This document shows, piece by piece, positions 21,267 through 30,193 of a stretch of DNA of 64,000 nt (position 1 is the stretch's first letter; the number at the start of each line of letters is the position of its first letter). Both the position numbers and the translations under genes were made by a program. The notes beneath the pieces are model-generated. The model was not told where the DNA came from. It did no database searches and worked only from the letters and a program-made list of their open reading frames with translations. Location of the stretch: the NCBI GenBank assembly GCA_016287385.1, contig JAEEWM010000026.1, forward strand, positions 1 through 64,000, read 5' to 3'. Source of the stretch: Clostridiaceae bacterium (lineage in GTDB: Bacteria > Bacillota > Clostridia > Oscillospirales > Acutalibacteraceae).

Positions 21267-22205
21267 ATGAAAAACGTATTGAAAAGTGCAGTGTTCGTGC
21301 TTATTCTGTTTATTCTCGTAAACATAATGACTATCGCGTTTCTGGGGAAGGACAGTATCAAGCGGTTCGGACTCGTTAATTCTTATAAATACGAGATATT
21401 GTCCGAGGAGGATGATTCGATAGACGTGCTGGTGCTTGGCGACAGTCTGGTATACAGCTCTTATTCTCCTATGGACGCGTGGCATGATACGGGTATAACC
21501 TCATTTGACTGTGCCGAGCCGGCGCAGGTCATTCAGGGCGCTTATAAATATTTGAAGGTCGCACTCGAAAAAGAGCACCCGAAAATAGTTGTTATGGAGC
21601 CGAATGTAATATTCAGGGATATAAGGAAACGCAAAATGAGCAATACGCTCGCAACCGATATTCCTCGGATTATCCCAATAAGCAATTATCACGATATGTG
21701 GAAGAGATACGGCTTTGACGGTGATAAGGCGATAGTCAACGTAAATAAGGGCTATACGAGCATTTCAAGGATAAACCCTCCTGAAAAGCCGCATAATAAC
21801 TATATGCGCAAAACCGACAGGTTTGAAAATATACCCGCGGGGAATGTAGATTATCTTGAAAAGATAATAAAGCTGTGTGACGATTACGGCGCAAAGCTGA
21901 TATTCGTCAGTTTCCCGACGCGGATGTCGTGGCACGGCGCAAAGCATAACAGCGCAGATAAAATCGCAAAGGAATACGGCATAGAGTTTTTGGACCTTAA
22001 CATTGAAAATCTCGGTATCAATTGGGAAACCGAAACAAGAGACGGCGGCTATCACCTTAACAATTCGGGTGCGCGTAAGGTTTCCGATTTTCTCGGCAGA
22101 TATTTGCTGAAAACGGGACTTGTGACCGACCACCGGAACGATGATAAATATGAGAGTTGGCATACAGCGTACGAAAAATACGAAAAAAACCTTGCAAAAA
22201 GCTGA
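21267..22205 (+). CDS. Membrane-anchored SGNH-fold protein (DltD/AlgX-like partner of MBOAT)
   Basis: N-terminal TM; 'VLVLGDSLVYSSYSP' block I; C-terminal 'DGGYHLNNSGARK' Asp/His region. Confidence 0.82.
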   Translation: MKNVLKSAVFVLILFILVNIMTIAFLGKDSIKRFGLVNSYKYEILSEEDDSIDVLVLGDSLVYSSYSPMDAWHDTGITSFDCAEPAQVIQGAYKYLKVALEKEHPKIVVMEPNVIFRDIRKRKMSNTLATDIPRIIPISNYHDMWKRYGFDGDKAIVNVNKGYTSISRINPPEKPHNNYMRKTDRFENIPAGNVDYLEKIIKLCDDYGAKLIFVSFPTRMSWHGAKHNSADKIAKEYGIEFLDLNIENLGINWETETRDGGYHLNNSGARKVSDFLGRYLLKTGLVTDHRNDDKYESWHTAYEKYEKNLAKS

Positions 22206-22240
22206 ATATTAAAACAAATGCCCGTATGTTTAAATTACAC

Positions 22241-22269
22241 TTGATTTTTTTAATCAATTAAATTATAAT
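22241..22269 (+). promoter_or_regulatory. Sigma-A promoter of tRNA-Ser
   Basis: TTGATT-17 bp-TATAAT, 13 nt before the tRNA 5' end. Confidence 0.75.
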
Positions 22270-22282
22270 ATACGAGTCGCAC

Positions 22283-22375
22283 GGAGATGTCGCCTAGTCC
22301 GGTCGAGGGCGCACGATTGGAAATCGTGTAACTGCTACAAACAGTTCGAGGGTTCGAATCCCTCCATCTCCGCCA
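22283..22375 (+). tRNA. tRNA-Ser (anticodon GGA), encoded CCA
   Basis: GGAGATG…CATCTCC acceptor stem, CGATT-GGA-AATCG anticodon loop, long variable arm, GTTCGAATC T-loop, G-CCA end. Confidence 0.95.
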
Positions 22376-22412
22376 AACAAACGAGGCACCTTTTTAGGTG
22401 CCTCGCTTGTTT
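22376..22412 (+). terminator. Terminator hairpin after tRNA
   Basis: CGAGGCACC-TTTTTA-GGTGCCTCG perfect stem. Confidence 0.75.
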
Positions 22413-22517
22413 ATCGGGAGGGATTCGAAAAGGACGGTTTGCCGATAGGCAAATTGCGACCTTTCGGTGAACGGTCGCAAAGTCCGTGGGCGTGTAGGCG
22501 CGACAGTCGCGCCGTAG

Positions 22518-22538
22518 CGAATCCCTCCATCTCCGCCA
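22518..22538 (+). repeat. 21-bp direct duplication of the tRNA-Ser 3' end (CGAATCCCTCCATCTCCGCCA)
   Basis: Identical to 22355-22375; inverted 12-bp piece (GGAGGGATTCGA) at 22417-22428. Confidence 0.9.
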
Positions 22539-22579
22539 TGAAAGAAACCTGATTTGTCTACCAAATCAGGTTTCTTTCA
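22539..22579 (+). repeat. Perfect 17-bp inverted repeat immediately after duplicated tRNA end (terminator-like)
   Basis: TGAAAGAAACCTGATTT-GTCTACC-AAATCAGGTTTCTTTCA. Confidence 0.85.
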
Positions 22580-22583
22580 ACTA

Positions 22584-22758
22584 AGTGTTCCGCTGACGCG
22601 GAACGTGAAGTGAGGCTACGCCTCGTGAAGCGCGCTACGCGCGTGAAGTGTGCCTTCGGCACGATGTGGAACACTTAACTTCACTTTGCGGCAACGCCGC
22701 AATACTTCACTGTGAGCGAAGCGAACTACTTCACTTGCCCGCAAGGGCAAACTTCACT
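22584..22758. repeat. Hairpin array: short GC-rich hairpins separated by GTGAAGT (left half) and ACTTCAC(T) (right half) linkers
   Basis: Stems at 22587-22604, 22612-22624, 22631-22643, 22650-22662, 22686-22702, 22735-22750; long-range AAGTGTTCC(22584)/GGAACACTT(22668). Confidence 0.88.
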
Positions 22759-22780
22759 GAAAGGGAACGACTATGCAGGA

Positions 22781-23290
22781 ATGGTATTCAATATGAATAA
22801 TGCAGAAAGGGTCATGCCGACTCACATCATTGCGGCAGCGGGGATCGTTGTAAATGATAACGATGAAGTTTTGATGGTGAAAACGCATCGGGGAGGATGG
22901 GTCTTTCCGGGAGGACAGGTCGAAATCGGTGAAAATGTGATTGACGCTGTTAGGAGAGAGGTCATGGAAGAGACAGGTGTCGAGATCGAGGTTGGAGAAG
23001 TGTTTTGTATATCATCAAACACCTGTAAATATCCGGGGTATAATGGGGTCAAAGAAGTACCTACCAAAATCATGCTCGATTTTATTTGCAGGGCAAAAGG
23101 CGGCACACCGCGTCCCTCTGACGAAAACTCCGAGTCGGCATTTTTATCAAAAGACAAAGTACAAGAATTGATTACGGCTCCCGCTGTCATTGAAAGATAT
23201 AAAGCTTATTTGGAATATTCGGGCAGACCGATTTATATGGAATATGTTACAAAGCCGAACTTTCAACTGAAGCTGAAAAGAATAATATAA
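22781..23290 (+). CDS. Nudix hydrolase
   Basis: Nudix box GGQVEIGENVIDAVRREVMEETGV; the ORF-track start at 22712 lies inside the hairpin array, so an internal ATG (22781 or 22793) is more likely. Confidence 0.88.
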   Translation: MVFNMNNAERVMPTHIIAAAGIVVNDNDEVLMVKTHRGGWVFPGGQVEIGENVIDAVRREVMEETGVEIEVGEVFCISSNTCKYPGYNGVKEVPTKIMLDFICRAKGGTPRPSDENSESAFLSKDKVQELITAPAVIERYKAYLEYSGRPIYMEYVTKPNFQLKLKRII

Positions 23291-23315
23291 TTACCGGTTT
23301 ACGCCATGATCGACA

Positions 23316-23362
23316 TGTATCATTTTGGCTGACTTTCTATGGTTTATGTATCATTATGGCGG
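23316..23362. repeat. Two direct copies of TGTATCATTWTGGCKG, possible IS21-like terminus remnant
   Basis: TGTATCATTTTGGCTG (23316-23331) and TGTATCATTATGGCGG (23347-23362). Confidence 0.5.
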
Positions 23363-23374
23363 TCTTATACATAA

Positions 23375-23415
23375 AAGAAACCTCTTTTGTCTACCACGAC
23401 AAAAGGGGTTTTTTC
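23375..23415 (+). terminator. Terminator-like hairpin, sequence-related to the 22539 hairpin
   Basis: AAGAAACCTCTTTTGTC-TACCAC-GACAAAAGGGGTTTTTTCTT. Confidence 0.75.
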
Positions 23416-23557
23416 TTGTATTTTGGGCAAAAATCGGGCAAATATAGGCAAAATCGGGCTTTCATACGGTTGATCAGCCGTCCGGATGCCCGATTTTTGT
23501 TTTCCGGCGGTTTTCCATCCTTTCGGATACTGTAATATCTTTAATTGCCAAAAGCGG

Positions 23558-23586
23558 TTGAAAAATACCGAATAATGTGATAAAAT
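23558..23586 (+). promoter_or_regulatory. Sigma-A-like promoter for hybrid kinase operon
   Basis: TTGAAA-17 bp-TAAAAT. Confidence 0.65.
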
Positions 23587-23685
23587 ATCATATATGGCAT
23601 TTTATTCGCAGAAAATGCGATTCAGTCGCTGAAAACGAAATGCCGATTTGTGCGGAAAAATAATTGCTTGGGGACGGAATACGCC

Positions 23686-26223
23686 ATGAAAAAAACTTTG
23701 GTCATTATTGTCAATGTGCTTATTATGATCGTTATGCTGACCTTTGTGGTTATTTATTCCAATATTCAGAACAAAGAGACAACGAAAAGGCAGATAGAAC
23801 ATTTTGAAAGCACCGCGATCGCCCAGGAGCGTATCACCGAGAATTATCTTGCGGGCGAACAGCGCATCTGCGACGTCTGGGCGCGCTATATATGCAGCAA
23901 GGATATGACCGTTGAAGAAGCCGCCTCCTTTATCCGGACTTCTCATGTGCTCCCTAAAACCTCCGCGCACATTCTGTATCTTGATACACTGTCCGGACTG
24001 TCTACGCGGGCAAAACCGGACGTTCCTGACGATTATAGTGTTTCCTACGGGCGGATAGGTCTTTTGAACGATGTGAGCTGGATTTCCGGGATAGGTGAAT
24101 CGGTCAATATCTCCCGCGCCTATACTAATCCGGTCAACGGTGAGCAGTCCCTGGCGTTCTGCAATCTGATTACACTTCACGATTCACAAACCGGGAGCTC
24201 GCGTGACGCCGTATTGCTGCGCGTATTGCCCGTTTCGGAACTGGAACAGAAATGGGTTTTCCCTCAGGAAGAGTATGAAAACGCCGAACTATCCATGATC
24301 GACGCGGACGGAAATTATATTATCAAGGGACATTCCTTCAAAAACTCCAGCTTCTTTGAATTTTACAGATCCTATAACATTGTGGATTCTGCCGCCGCAC
24401 AGAAGCTTTTCGGAAAAATCACCTCGTCAACCGGTTGTTTAACAATGCTTAATTCGCGCGGTGAGAAATGTATTCTCGCCTATACGCCTGTTGCCGCGAC
24501 AGAGGGTTGGACGCTTCTGAGCTTTATGCCGATGAAGGCGTTGAGCGTAAATTCCGAAAACTGGCTGCTGATAGGCTTTGTTTCCGCGAGCCTTCTGATA
24601 CTGTTCATATTTGATCTGGCGGTTATACTTTCCTTTAATAAAAAACTTCACATCGCGGCAAGGGAAGCGGCGTCGGCGAGCAAGGCAAAAACCGATTTCC
24701 TCTCAACAATGTCTCACGATATACGCACGCCTATGAACGCGATTATAGGTCTTTCCGCGATTACGGCGAAGAATCCGGGCGATACGGAATCGGTAGAAGA
24801 GAATCTCCGGAAAATCACGTTGGCAAGCAATCACCTGCTTACTCTGATCAACGATATTCTGGATATTTCCAAGATCGAAAGCGGCAAGCTGAACTTAAGC
24901 CCGCAGACCTTCTCTATCGTTGAAGCGGTTGAAAATCTCGTTAATCTCTCTCAGCCGATGATCAAAGAAAAGAATATTGATTTCAATTTCCGCATCAACA
25001 GGATGGAAAAAGAGTATCTTTACGCCGATCAGCTCCGTCTGAATCAGATATATATCAACATACTTTCAAACGCTGTTAAATATACGGATCCCGGCGGACG
25101 GGTCAGCGTGGATATGCGCGAGGAAGAGAGCGGGGAACCTGATTGCGTACGCTTGACATACACCGTTTCCGATTCCGGCATCGGTATGAGTCCGGAGTTT
25201 ATGAAAAATATGTATCAGCCGTTCTCGCGCCAGACAGACAGTCGCGTAAACAACATTCAGGGAACCGGACTCGGACTTGCCATCACAAAGCAGATGGTCG
25301 ATTTGATGGGCGGTACCATTGAATGTCAGAGCGAGCAGGGGAAGGGAACGACCTTTACGGTAACGCTGGATCTTCCCGTTGCGGACCGGCAAAGAGAGGA
25401 TATGAAGCTTGCTCCGATGGATGTCCTGATCGTCGATGACGATGAGATCCTTTTAGAGACCGCGGTTGACTCGCTCGAATCACTCGGCGTAACAGCCGAC
25501 CGTGCGGGAAGCGGGGCGGAGGCGCTTGATATGATAGCGCGGCGCCGTGAAGAGGGACGAGATTACAACGTCGTGATAGTCGACTGGAAGATGCCTGATA
25601 TGGACGGCGTCGAAACGGTTCGGCGAATTCGCACGGATGTGGGTTCAAATACTCCGGTTTTGCTGATTTCCGCTTATGACCGGTCGGATATTGAAGATGC
25701 CGCGAGAGAAGCGGGTGCAAACGGTTTCGTCGGCAAGCCGCTCTTCCGCTCTACGCTTTATGATAAAATAAACGAACTTCTCGGAACTGTGACGGAGTCC
25801 GATGAGCAGGAAAATGACTATTCAGACCTGCAGGGCATAAATATTCTTGTTGCGGAGGACTATGACGTCAACTGGGAAATCATTTCCGCCCTCCTCGGTA
25901 TGTTCGGGATCACTACGGAACGCGCCGAAAACGGACGTGTCTGTGTTGAAAAGGTGAAATCGGCGTCGGAAGGCGATTATGATCTTGTATTTATGGATAT
26001 ACATATGCCGGAAATGGACGGACTTGAGGCGACAAGGATTATCCGTAAGCTGGATGATCCGTGGGCGTCTTCAATACCGATCATTGCCATGACGGCGGAC
26101 GCGTTTTCCGAAAATGTCACAGAGTGTCTGAACGCCGGAATGAACGGTCATATCGCAAAACCCATAGATATCAAACTTGTTATTAAAGAGATCCGAAGGA
26201 TCAAGGAGGAAAATAAAAAATGA
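23686..26223 (+). CDS. Hybrid sensor histidine kinase with two receiver domains
   Basis: Extracytoplasmic sensor between two TMs; '[20 protein letters not shown]' H-box; '[18 protein letters not shown]' G-box; receivers 'VLIVDDDE…[12 protein letters not shown]' and '[10 protein letters not shown]…[12 protein letters not shown]'. Confidence 0.93.
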   Translation: MKKTLVIIVNVLIMIVMLTFVVIYSNIQNKETTKRQIEHFESTAIAQERITENYLAGEQRICDVWARYICSKDMTVEEAASFIRTSHVLPKTSAHILYLDTLSGLSTRAKPDVPDDYSVSYGRIGLLNDVSWISGIGESVNISRAYTNPVNGEQSLAFCNLITLHDSQTGSSRDAVLLRVLPVSELEQKWVFPQEEYENAELSMIDADGNYIIKGHSFKNSSFFEFYRSYNIVDSAAAQKLFGKITSSTGCLTMLNSRGEKCILAYTPVAATEGWTLLSFMPMKALSVNSENWLLIGFVSASLLILFIFDLAVILSFNKKLHIAAREAASASKAKTDFLSTMSHDIRTPMNAIIGLSAITAKNPGDTESVEENLRKITLASNHLLTLINDILDISKIESGKLNLSPQTFSIVEAVENLVNLSQPMIKEKNIDFNFRINRMEKEYLYADQLRLNQIYINILSNAVKYTDPGGRVSVDMREEESGEPDCVRLTYTVSDSGIGMSPEFMKNMYQPFSRQTDSRVNNIQGTGLGLAITKQMVDLMGGTIECQSEQGKGTTFTVTLDLPVADRQREDMKLAPMDVLIVDDDEILLETAVDSLESLGVTADRAGSGAEALDMIARRREEGRDYNVVIVDWKMPDMDGVETVRRIRTDVGSNTPVLLISAYDRSDIEDAAREAGANGFVGKPLFRSTLYDKINELLGTVTESDEQENDYSDLQGINILVAEDYDVNWEIISALLGMFGITTERAENGRVCVEKVKSASEGDYDLVFMDIHMPEMDGLEATRIIRKLDDPWASSIPIIAMTADAFSENVTECLNAGMNGHIAKPIDIKLVIKEIRRIKEENKK

Positions 26224-27509
26224 AAAAGCTTATCTGTACCGTATTGGCAGTATGTATGGTTGTATCGCTCTCCGCCTGCGGCGGCAAAACAAAGAAGGAA
26301 ACCGCCGCCGGGTTCAAACCGGCTCTCGATACAAACACAAGCTGCAATATCACCGTAGCCGGAAGTTATGATAACTTTGAGGCGCTTGAGGCTGAATTTG
26401 ACAGATTCAACGAGATATATCCGAATGTGCAGCTCAGCTATGTGAAACTGGATGACTACAACAACACTCTGAGCACGGTGCTGAAAGGAAACGAAAAACC
26501 CAACATTTTCTTTACGTATTCATGGATGATCGGGAACGAAAAATACGATTCGGTATTTGATTTTTCGGAGGATCTTTCCGATCCGGCGCTGGCGTTGGAC
26601 CTTGACTGTATTCGCCCCGGTCTTATCAACCATGACGCGGACGGCCGCGTACTGATGGTTCCGGTTTTTTCCAGAACCTACGGTATGCTGGTAAATAACG
26701 ATCTGTTCAAGAAGGAAGGGCTTAAAGTCCCCTCTACATGGACGGAGCTGCTGTCTGTATGCGAAGAGTTCCGCGGCAAGGGTTATACCAGCCCCATGAT
26801 GGGCTTCAGCGCCAACGCTTCCAGCCCGTTTATGAACACGATAGCTTATCCGCAGTTCGTAGCCACGCTCGCCCAAAATCCCGAGGCTCTCGCGCTTGCC
26901 AATAAGCTGGATCCCGCGGCGGGCGAATATATGCGCCCGGCTCTGGAAAAGGTTGAAGAGTTGATTAAAAACGGCTGCATTGATCTTAATGAGTGTGATA
27001 AGATCGAAGATAACTATACCAAGGTAATCCTTCGCTTTTTTGAAGGCGATGTTCCGATGATGATCTGCGCCGGCGATACCGTATCAGGCACCAAGAAGAG
27101 AGAAAGTCAGTCCGAAGCATTTGCAAAATCTCCCTTCAACTACACTTTTTCACCGATCGCTTTAACGGATGAAGGCGGATACTTTATAGACAGTCCTTCC
27201 GTAGAGTTTTCCGTTAACAAGAGTTGTGACGATTTGGAAATGACAAATGAATTTATGCGGTTTTTGATTACGAACGACGAGTTGAACCGTATGGCTTCCG
27301 TAAAGCGTTTGGTAACGCCTACAAAAGACCTGTCCTTCGATTCGATTTACGCTCCTTTTGCTAATGTGCCGTCCGATCGCGTCTTATCACCGGAAGTATT
27401 AGGCATTCTCGATCCGCTTACGGTTCAGATCCGACTTGCGTCATTCTATGTCGGAAAAGGCGATATCACCGTGGATGAAGCAGTCTTAAAGTACGGAAGC
27501 TTCGAGTAA
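26220..27509 (+). CDS. Extracellular solute-binding lipoprotein (sugar ABC family 1 type)
   Basis: Lipobox 'VVSLSACGG'; '[20 protein letters not shown]'; ATGA overlap with kinase gene. Confidence 0.88.
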   Translation: MKKLICTVLAVCMVVSLSACGGKTKKETAAGFKPALDTNTSCNITVAGSYDNFEALEAEFDRFNEIYPNVQLSYVKLDDYNNTLSTVLKGNEKPNIFFTYSWMIGNEKYDSVFDFSEDLSDPALALDLDCIRPGLINHDADGRVLMVPVFSRTYGMLVNNDLFKKEGLKVPSTWTELLSVCEEFRGKGYTSPMMGFSANASSPFMNTIAYPQFVATLAQNPEALALANKLDPAAGEYMRPALEKVEELIKNGCIDLNECDKIEDNYTKVILRFFEGDVPMMICAGDTVSGTKKRESQSEAFAKSPFNYTFSPIALTDEGGYFIDSPSVEFSVNKSCDDLEMTNEFMRFLITNDELNRMASVKRLVTPTKDLSFDSIYAPFANVPSDRVLSPEVLGILDPLTVQIRLASFYVGKGDITVDEAVLKYGSFE

Positions 27510-27610
27510 AAACACATTTGAGGCGCTGACATATCGGCTACCCGGGTAAAAGACGGCGCCTTTGCACCTCTTATTCCGGTCAAGTATGTTTATTGGTTTA
27601 CAGATGAAAA

Positions 27611-27643
27611 CAAGGCGCCGTTTCGGGCGCCTTGTCCGTTTTT
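27611..27643 (+). terminator. Rho-independent terminator
   Basis: CAAGGCGCC-GTTTCG-GGCGCCTTG then T-rich. Confidence 0.8.
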
Positions 27644-27869
27644 GGGAGAAAATCCGTGGGAGCCGCAAAGCAACGCCGATTTTTTAACCGTCCGAACCAT
27701 GCGGTTTTGCAAACGTATGACCGTAAAATAGCATAAACCTCTTCCATTTTTTTGTTATTTATGTTATACTATCTATGTATACTTATTCTTTACCCCGCTC
27801 GGATGTTAAGCGCCGTATGGCGCAGAGCAAACCGATAATAATGATTGCGGTACTGTGAAAGGATTTTCC

Positions 27870-28949
27870 ATGATAAAAGATTTTTTGTTGCAGGACTGGT
27901 CGCTGTTGCTGATTCTGTCGGCGTTTGCAATAGCGCTTCATATAACCGTTTTTCTGGACAAAACCACAATAAGACGTATGTACGTTTTGATTGTCGGCGT
28001 ATTTCTGCTCTCGCTTCTCGTATTTGTGGAGTTTGAATGTGCCGCGTATACCGAACACAGGATACTGCGCGGCATTTTGATGGCGACGCGTTACAGTGCG
28101 ACTCCTCTTATCATTTCGCAACTAATATATACTCTTGTAAAAAGACAGACCTGGTATATATTCATTCCCGCCATAATACTTACGGTTATCGATTTCATCT
28201 CGATTTTCACAGGCATAGTTTTCAGAATAGAGGGATACAACAGTTTTTCCCGCGGACCGCTCGGCTATTTGCCTTTTATTATGGTGGGGCTGTACTGTAT
28301 CGCTTTGATTTATCTTTTGATAAAGAGAAGCAACAAAAAGTGGATGGAGATAGTTCCCATTTCGTTTTTAACCTTTGCACTGCTTTCGGGACTCATTTTC
28401 CCGTTCGTGCTCGGAAGTGATTTTTCAAAGATTTTCTGTTCTACAATCGGTGTGGCGCTTTTCATATACTACGTTTTTGAAATACTGGAGCAGACAAAAA
28501 AAGACTCGCTTACCGGGCTGCTCAACCGACACGCCTATCACGCGGATACCCTTAAAAATCCCGAGGATATTACGGCGCTGATTTCAATTGATATGAACGG
28601 GCTGAAAACCATCAATGACACGCTCGGGCACGCCGCAGGCGACGAAGCGTTGCTCACGCTTGCGCTTTGTTTTCGCAGGGCGCTCAAAAGCAGACAGTTC
28701 GGTTACAGGGTAGGCGGTGACGAATTTGTTATCATTTGCCGCAAAACTTCGCAGGATGAAATGATGCAGCTCGTTGAGCGTATCGAGCATAACGTAGGCG
28801 AGACAAAATATGACTGTGCTCTCGGTTACAGTTATTCGGCGGACAGAAAAAAGCCGGTTGAAGATATGCTCAGAGAGTCGGATATGATGATGTACGCGGT
28901 GAAAGAACGTTATTATAAAGAACGCGGAGCGTACAGACGGCAGGTATAA
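27870..28949 (+). CDS. Membrane GGDEF-domain protein (putative diguanylate cyclase)
   Basis: Multi-TM N-terminus; 'DSLTGLLNRHAY', 'YRVGGDEFVIIC'; ORF track begins at 27855. Confidence 0.87.
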   Translation: MIKDFLLQDWSLLLILSAFAIALHITVFLDKTTIRRMYVLIVGVFLLSLLVFVEFECAAYTEHRILRGILMATRYSATPLIISQLIYTLVKRQTWYIFIPAIILTVIDFISIFTGIVFRIEGYNSFSRGPLGYLPFIMVGLYCIALIYLLIKRSNKKWMEIVPISFLTFALLSGLIFPFVLGSDFSKIFCSTIGVALFIYYVFEILEQTKKDSLTGLLNRHAYHADTLKNPEDITALISIDMNGLKTINDTLGHAAGDEALLTLALCFRRALKSRQFGYRVGGDEFVIICRKTSQDEMMQLVERIEHNVGETKYDCALGYSYSADRKKPVEDMLRESDMMMYAVKERYYKERGAYRRQV

Positions 28950-28983
28950 GAGAAGCAAAAAACGGTAAGTCCGGGGTGATATT

Positions 28984-29556
28984 ATGGCGGCGATTATTGA
29001 ATTGTTCGTAACCTTTTTCAAAATCGGTCTTTTTACGTTTGGCGGCGGGTACGCCATGATATCGATTATCGAGGATACATGCGTCCAAAAAAAGAAATGG
29101 ATAACCGATGAGGAAATGTTGAATATGACGGTTATCGCCGAATCTACGCCGGGTCCCATCGCCATAAACTGTTCCACCTACGTCGGATTTAAGAAAAAGG
29201 GACTTTTGGGCGCCGTTGCTTCGACTCTCGGCGTTATTCTGCCGTCGTTTATCATTATATTCATTATTTCGGCGTTTCTTGATAATTTTCTTGAAATAAA
29301 ATTTGTTGCGAGCGCCTTTGCGGGCATAAAAGCGGCGGTCGGCATACTGATAGTCAGCGCCGCGATTAAAATGTTCGGTAAATTAAAGAAAAACGCTCTT
29401 ACCGTTACTATTGCACTCTCGGCGTTTGCCGCACTCGCGGTATTTGATTTTTTCGCAATTCATATCACGTCAATAGTCATACTCGCGTGCGCCGCCGTCG
29501 TATCGCTCGCGCTTTCCTTTGCCGGAAAGCAGGAAAGGGCGGGTGACGGCAAATGA
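28984..29556 (+). CDS. Chromate transporter, half-size subunit 1
   Basis: 'FKIGLFTFGGGYAMISIIE', 'ESTPGPIAINCSTYVG'. Confidence 0.92.
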   Translation: MAAIIELFVTFFKIGLFTFGGGYAMISIIEDTCVQKKKWITDEEMLNMTVIAESTPGPIAINCSTYVGFKKKGLLGAVASTLGVILPSFIIIFIISAFLDNFLEIKFVASAFAGIKAAVGILIVSAAIKMFGKLKKNALTVTIALSAFAALAVFDFFAIHITSIVILACAAVVSLALSFAGKQERAGDGK

Positions 29557-30122
29557 TTTATCTTGAACTGTTTCTGGGCTTTTTAAGAGTCGGCTTTTTC
29601 GCTTTCGGCGGCGCGTATGCCGCGATACCGTTTATCCGCGAGGTTGTACTTGCATACGGTTGGCTCAGCGACGATATGGTGAGTTACATTATCGCCGTAA
29701 GTGAAAGCACACCCGGTCCCGTTATGGTGAATATGGCGACCTACGTCGGCGCGGTTAAGGGCGGAGTGATAGGCGCCGCGATAGCTACGCTTGCGGTGGT
29801 GATGCCGGCGTTTTTCATTATTCTTCTTATAATGGTGGTTTTCAAAAAACTGCTTAAAAACAGATATTTTATCGCGATCCTGTCGGGACTGCGACCCGCG
29901 ATAATAGGCATTATAGCCGCAACGGGCGTATATATGATTTATAAAAATATTTTCCTTACGGGCAATAACGCGTCTTTCGCGTTTGATATTAAAACCGCGA
30001 TATTTACAGCCGCGCTCGCGGCAGCGTATTTCGCCGCCGGAAAGCTTCGCAAAAAGAGCGTTTCACCCATACTTCTTATAGCGGTTTCGGCGGTTGCCGG
30101 CGTCTTTGTTTACGGCTTTTAG
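29553..30122 (+). CDS. Chromate transporter, half-size subunit 2
   Basis: 'LRVGFFAFGGAYAAIPFI', 'ESTPGPVMVNMATYVG'; overlaps preceding gene. Confidence 0.92.
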   Translation: MIYLELFLGFLRVGFFAFGGAYAAIPFIREVVLAYGWLSDDMVSYIIAVSESTPGPVMVNMATYVGAVKGGVIGAAIATLAVVMPAFFIILLIMVVFKKLLKNRYFIAILSGLRPAIIGIIAATGVYMIYKNIFLTGNNASFAFDIKTAIFTAALAAAYFAAGKLRKKSVSPILLIAVSAVAGVFVYGF

Positions 30123-30134
30123 GGTACTATATTC

Positions 30135-30163
30135 TTGACAACCGTTTAACTTGCAAATATAAT
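30135..30163 (+). promoter_or_regulatory. Consensus sigma-A promoter
   Basis: TTGACA-17 bp-TATAAT. Confidence 0.8.
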
Positions 30164-30193
30164 ATAATTCACGGTATTATATGAGGTACGCTT

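Noticed and set aside
22584-22758. Hairpin array as a CRISPR array
   Set aside because: The linkers are only 6-9 nt, the stems differ in sequence, linker orientation flips mid-array, and no cas genes are nearby.
22712-22780. N-terminal extension MSEANYFTCPQGQTSLKGNDYAG of the Nudix ORF
   Set aside because: It is encoded by the hairpin array; the conserved Nudix fold begins after the internal ATGs at 22781/22793.
23660-23675. 'GGGGACGG' upstream of the histidine kinase as another REP-like copy
   Set aside because: Only the short core matches; the flanking arms are missing, so it is probably just the Shine-Dalgarno region.
28984-30122. Two half-size chromate transporter genes as a split or pseudogenised ChrA
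   Set aside because: Short-chain ChrA pairs are a known normal arrangement; both frames are intact.
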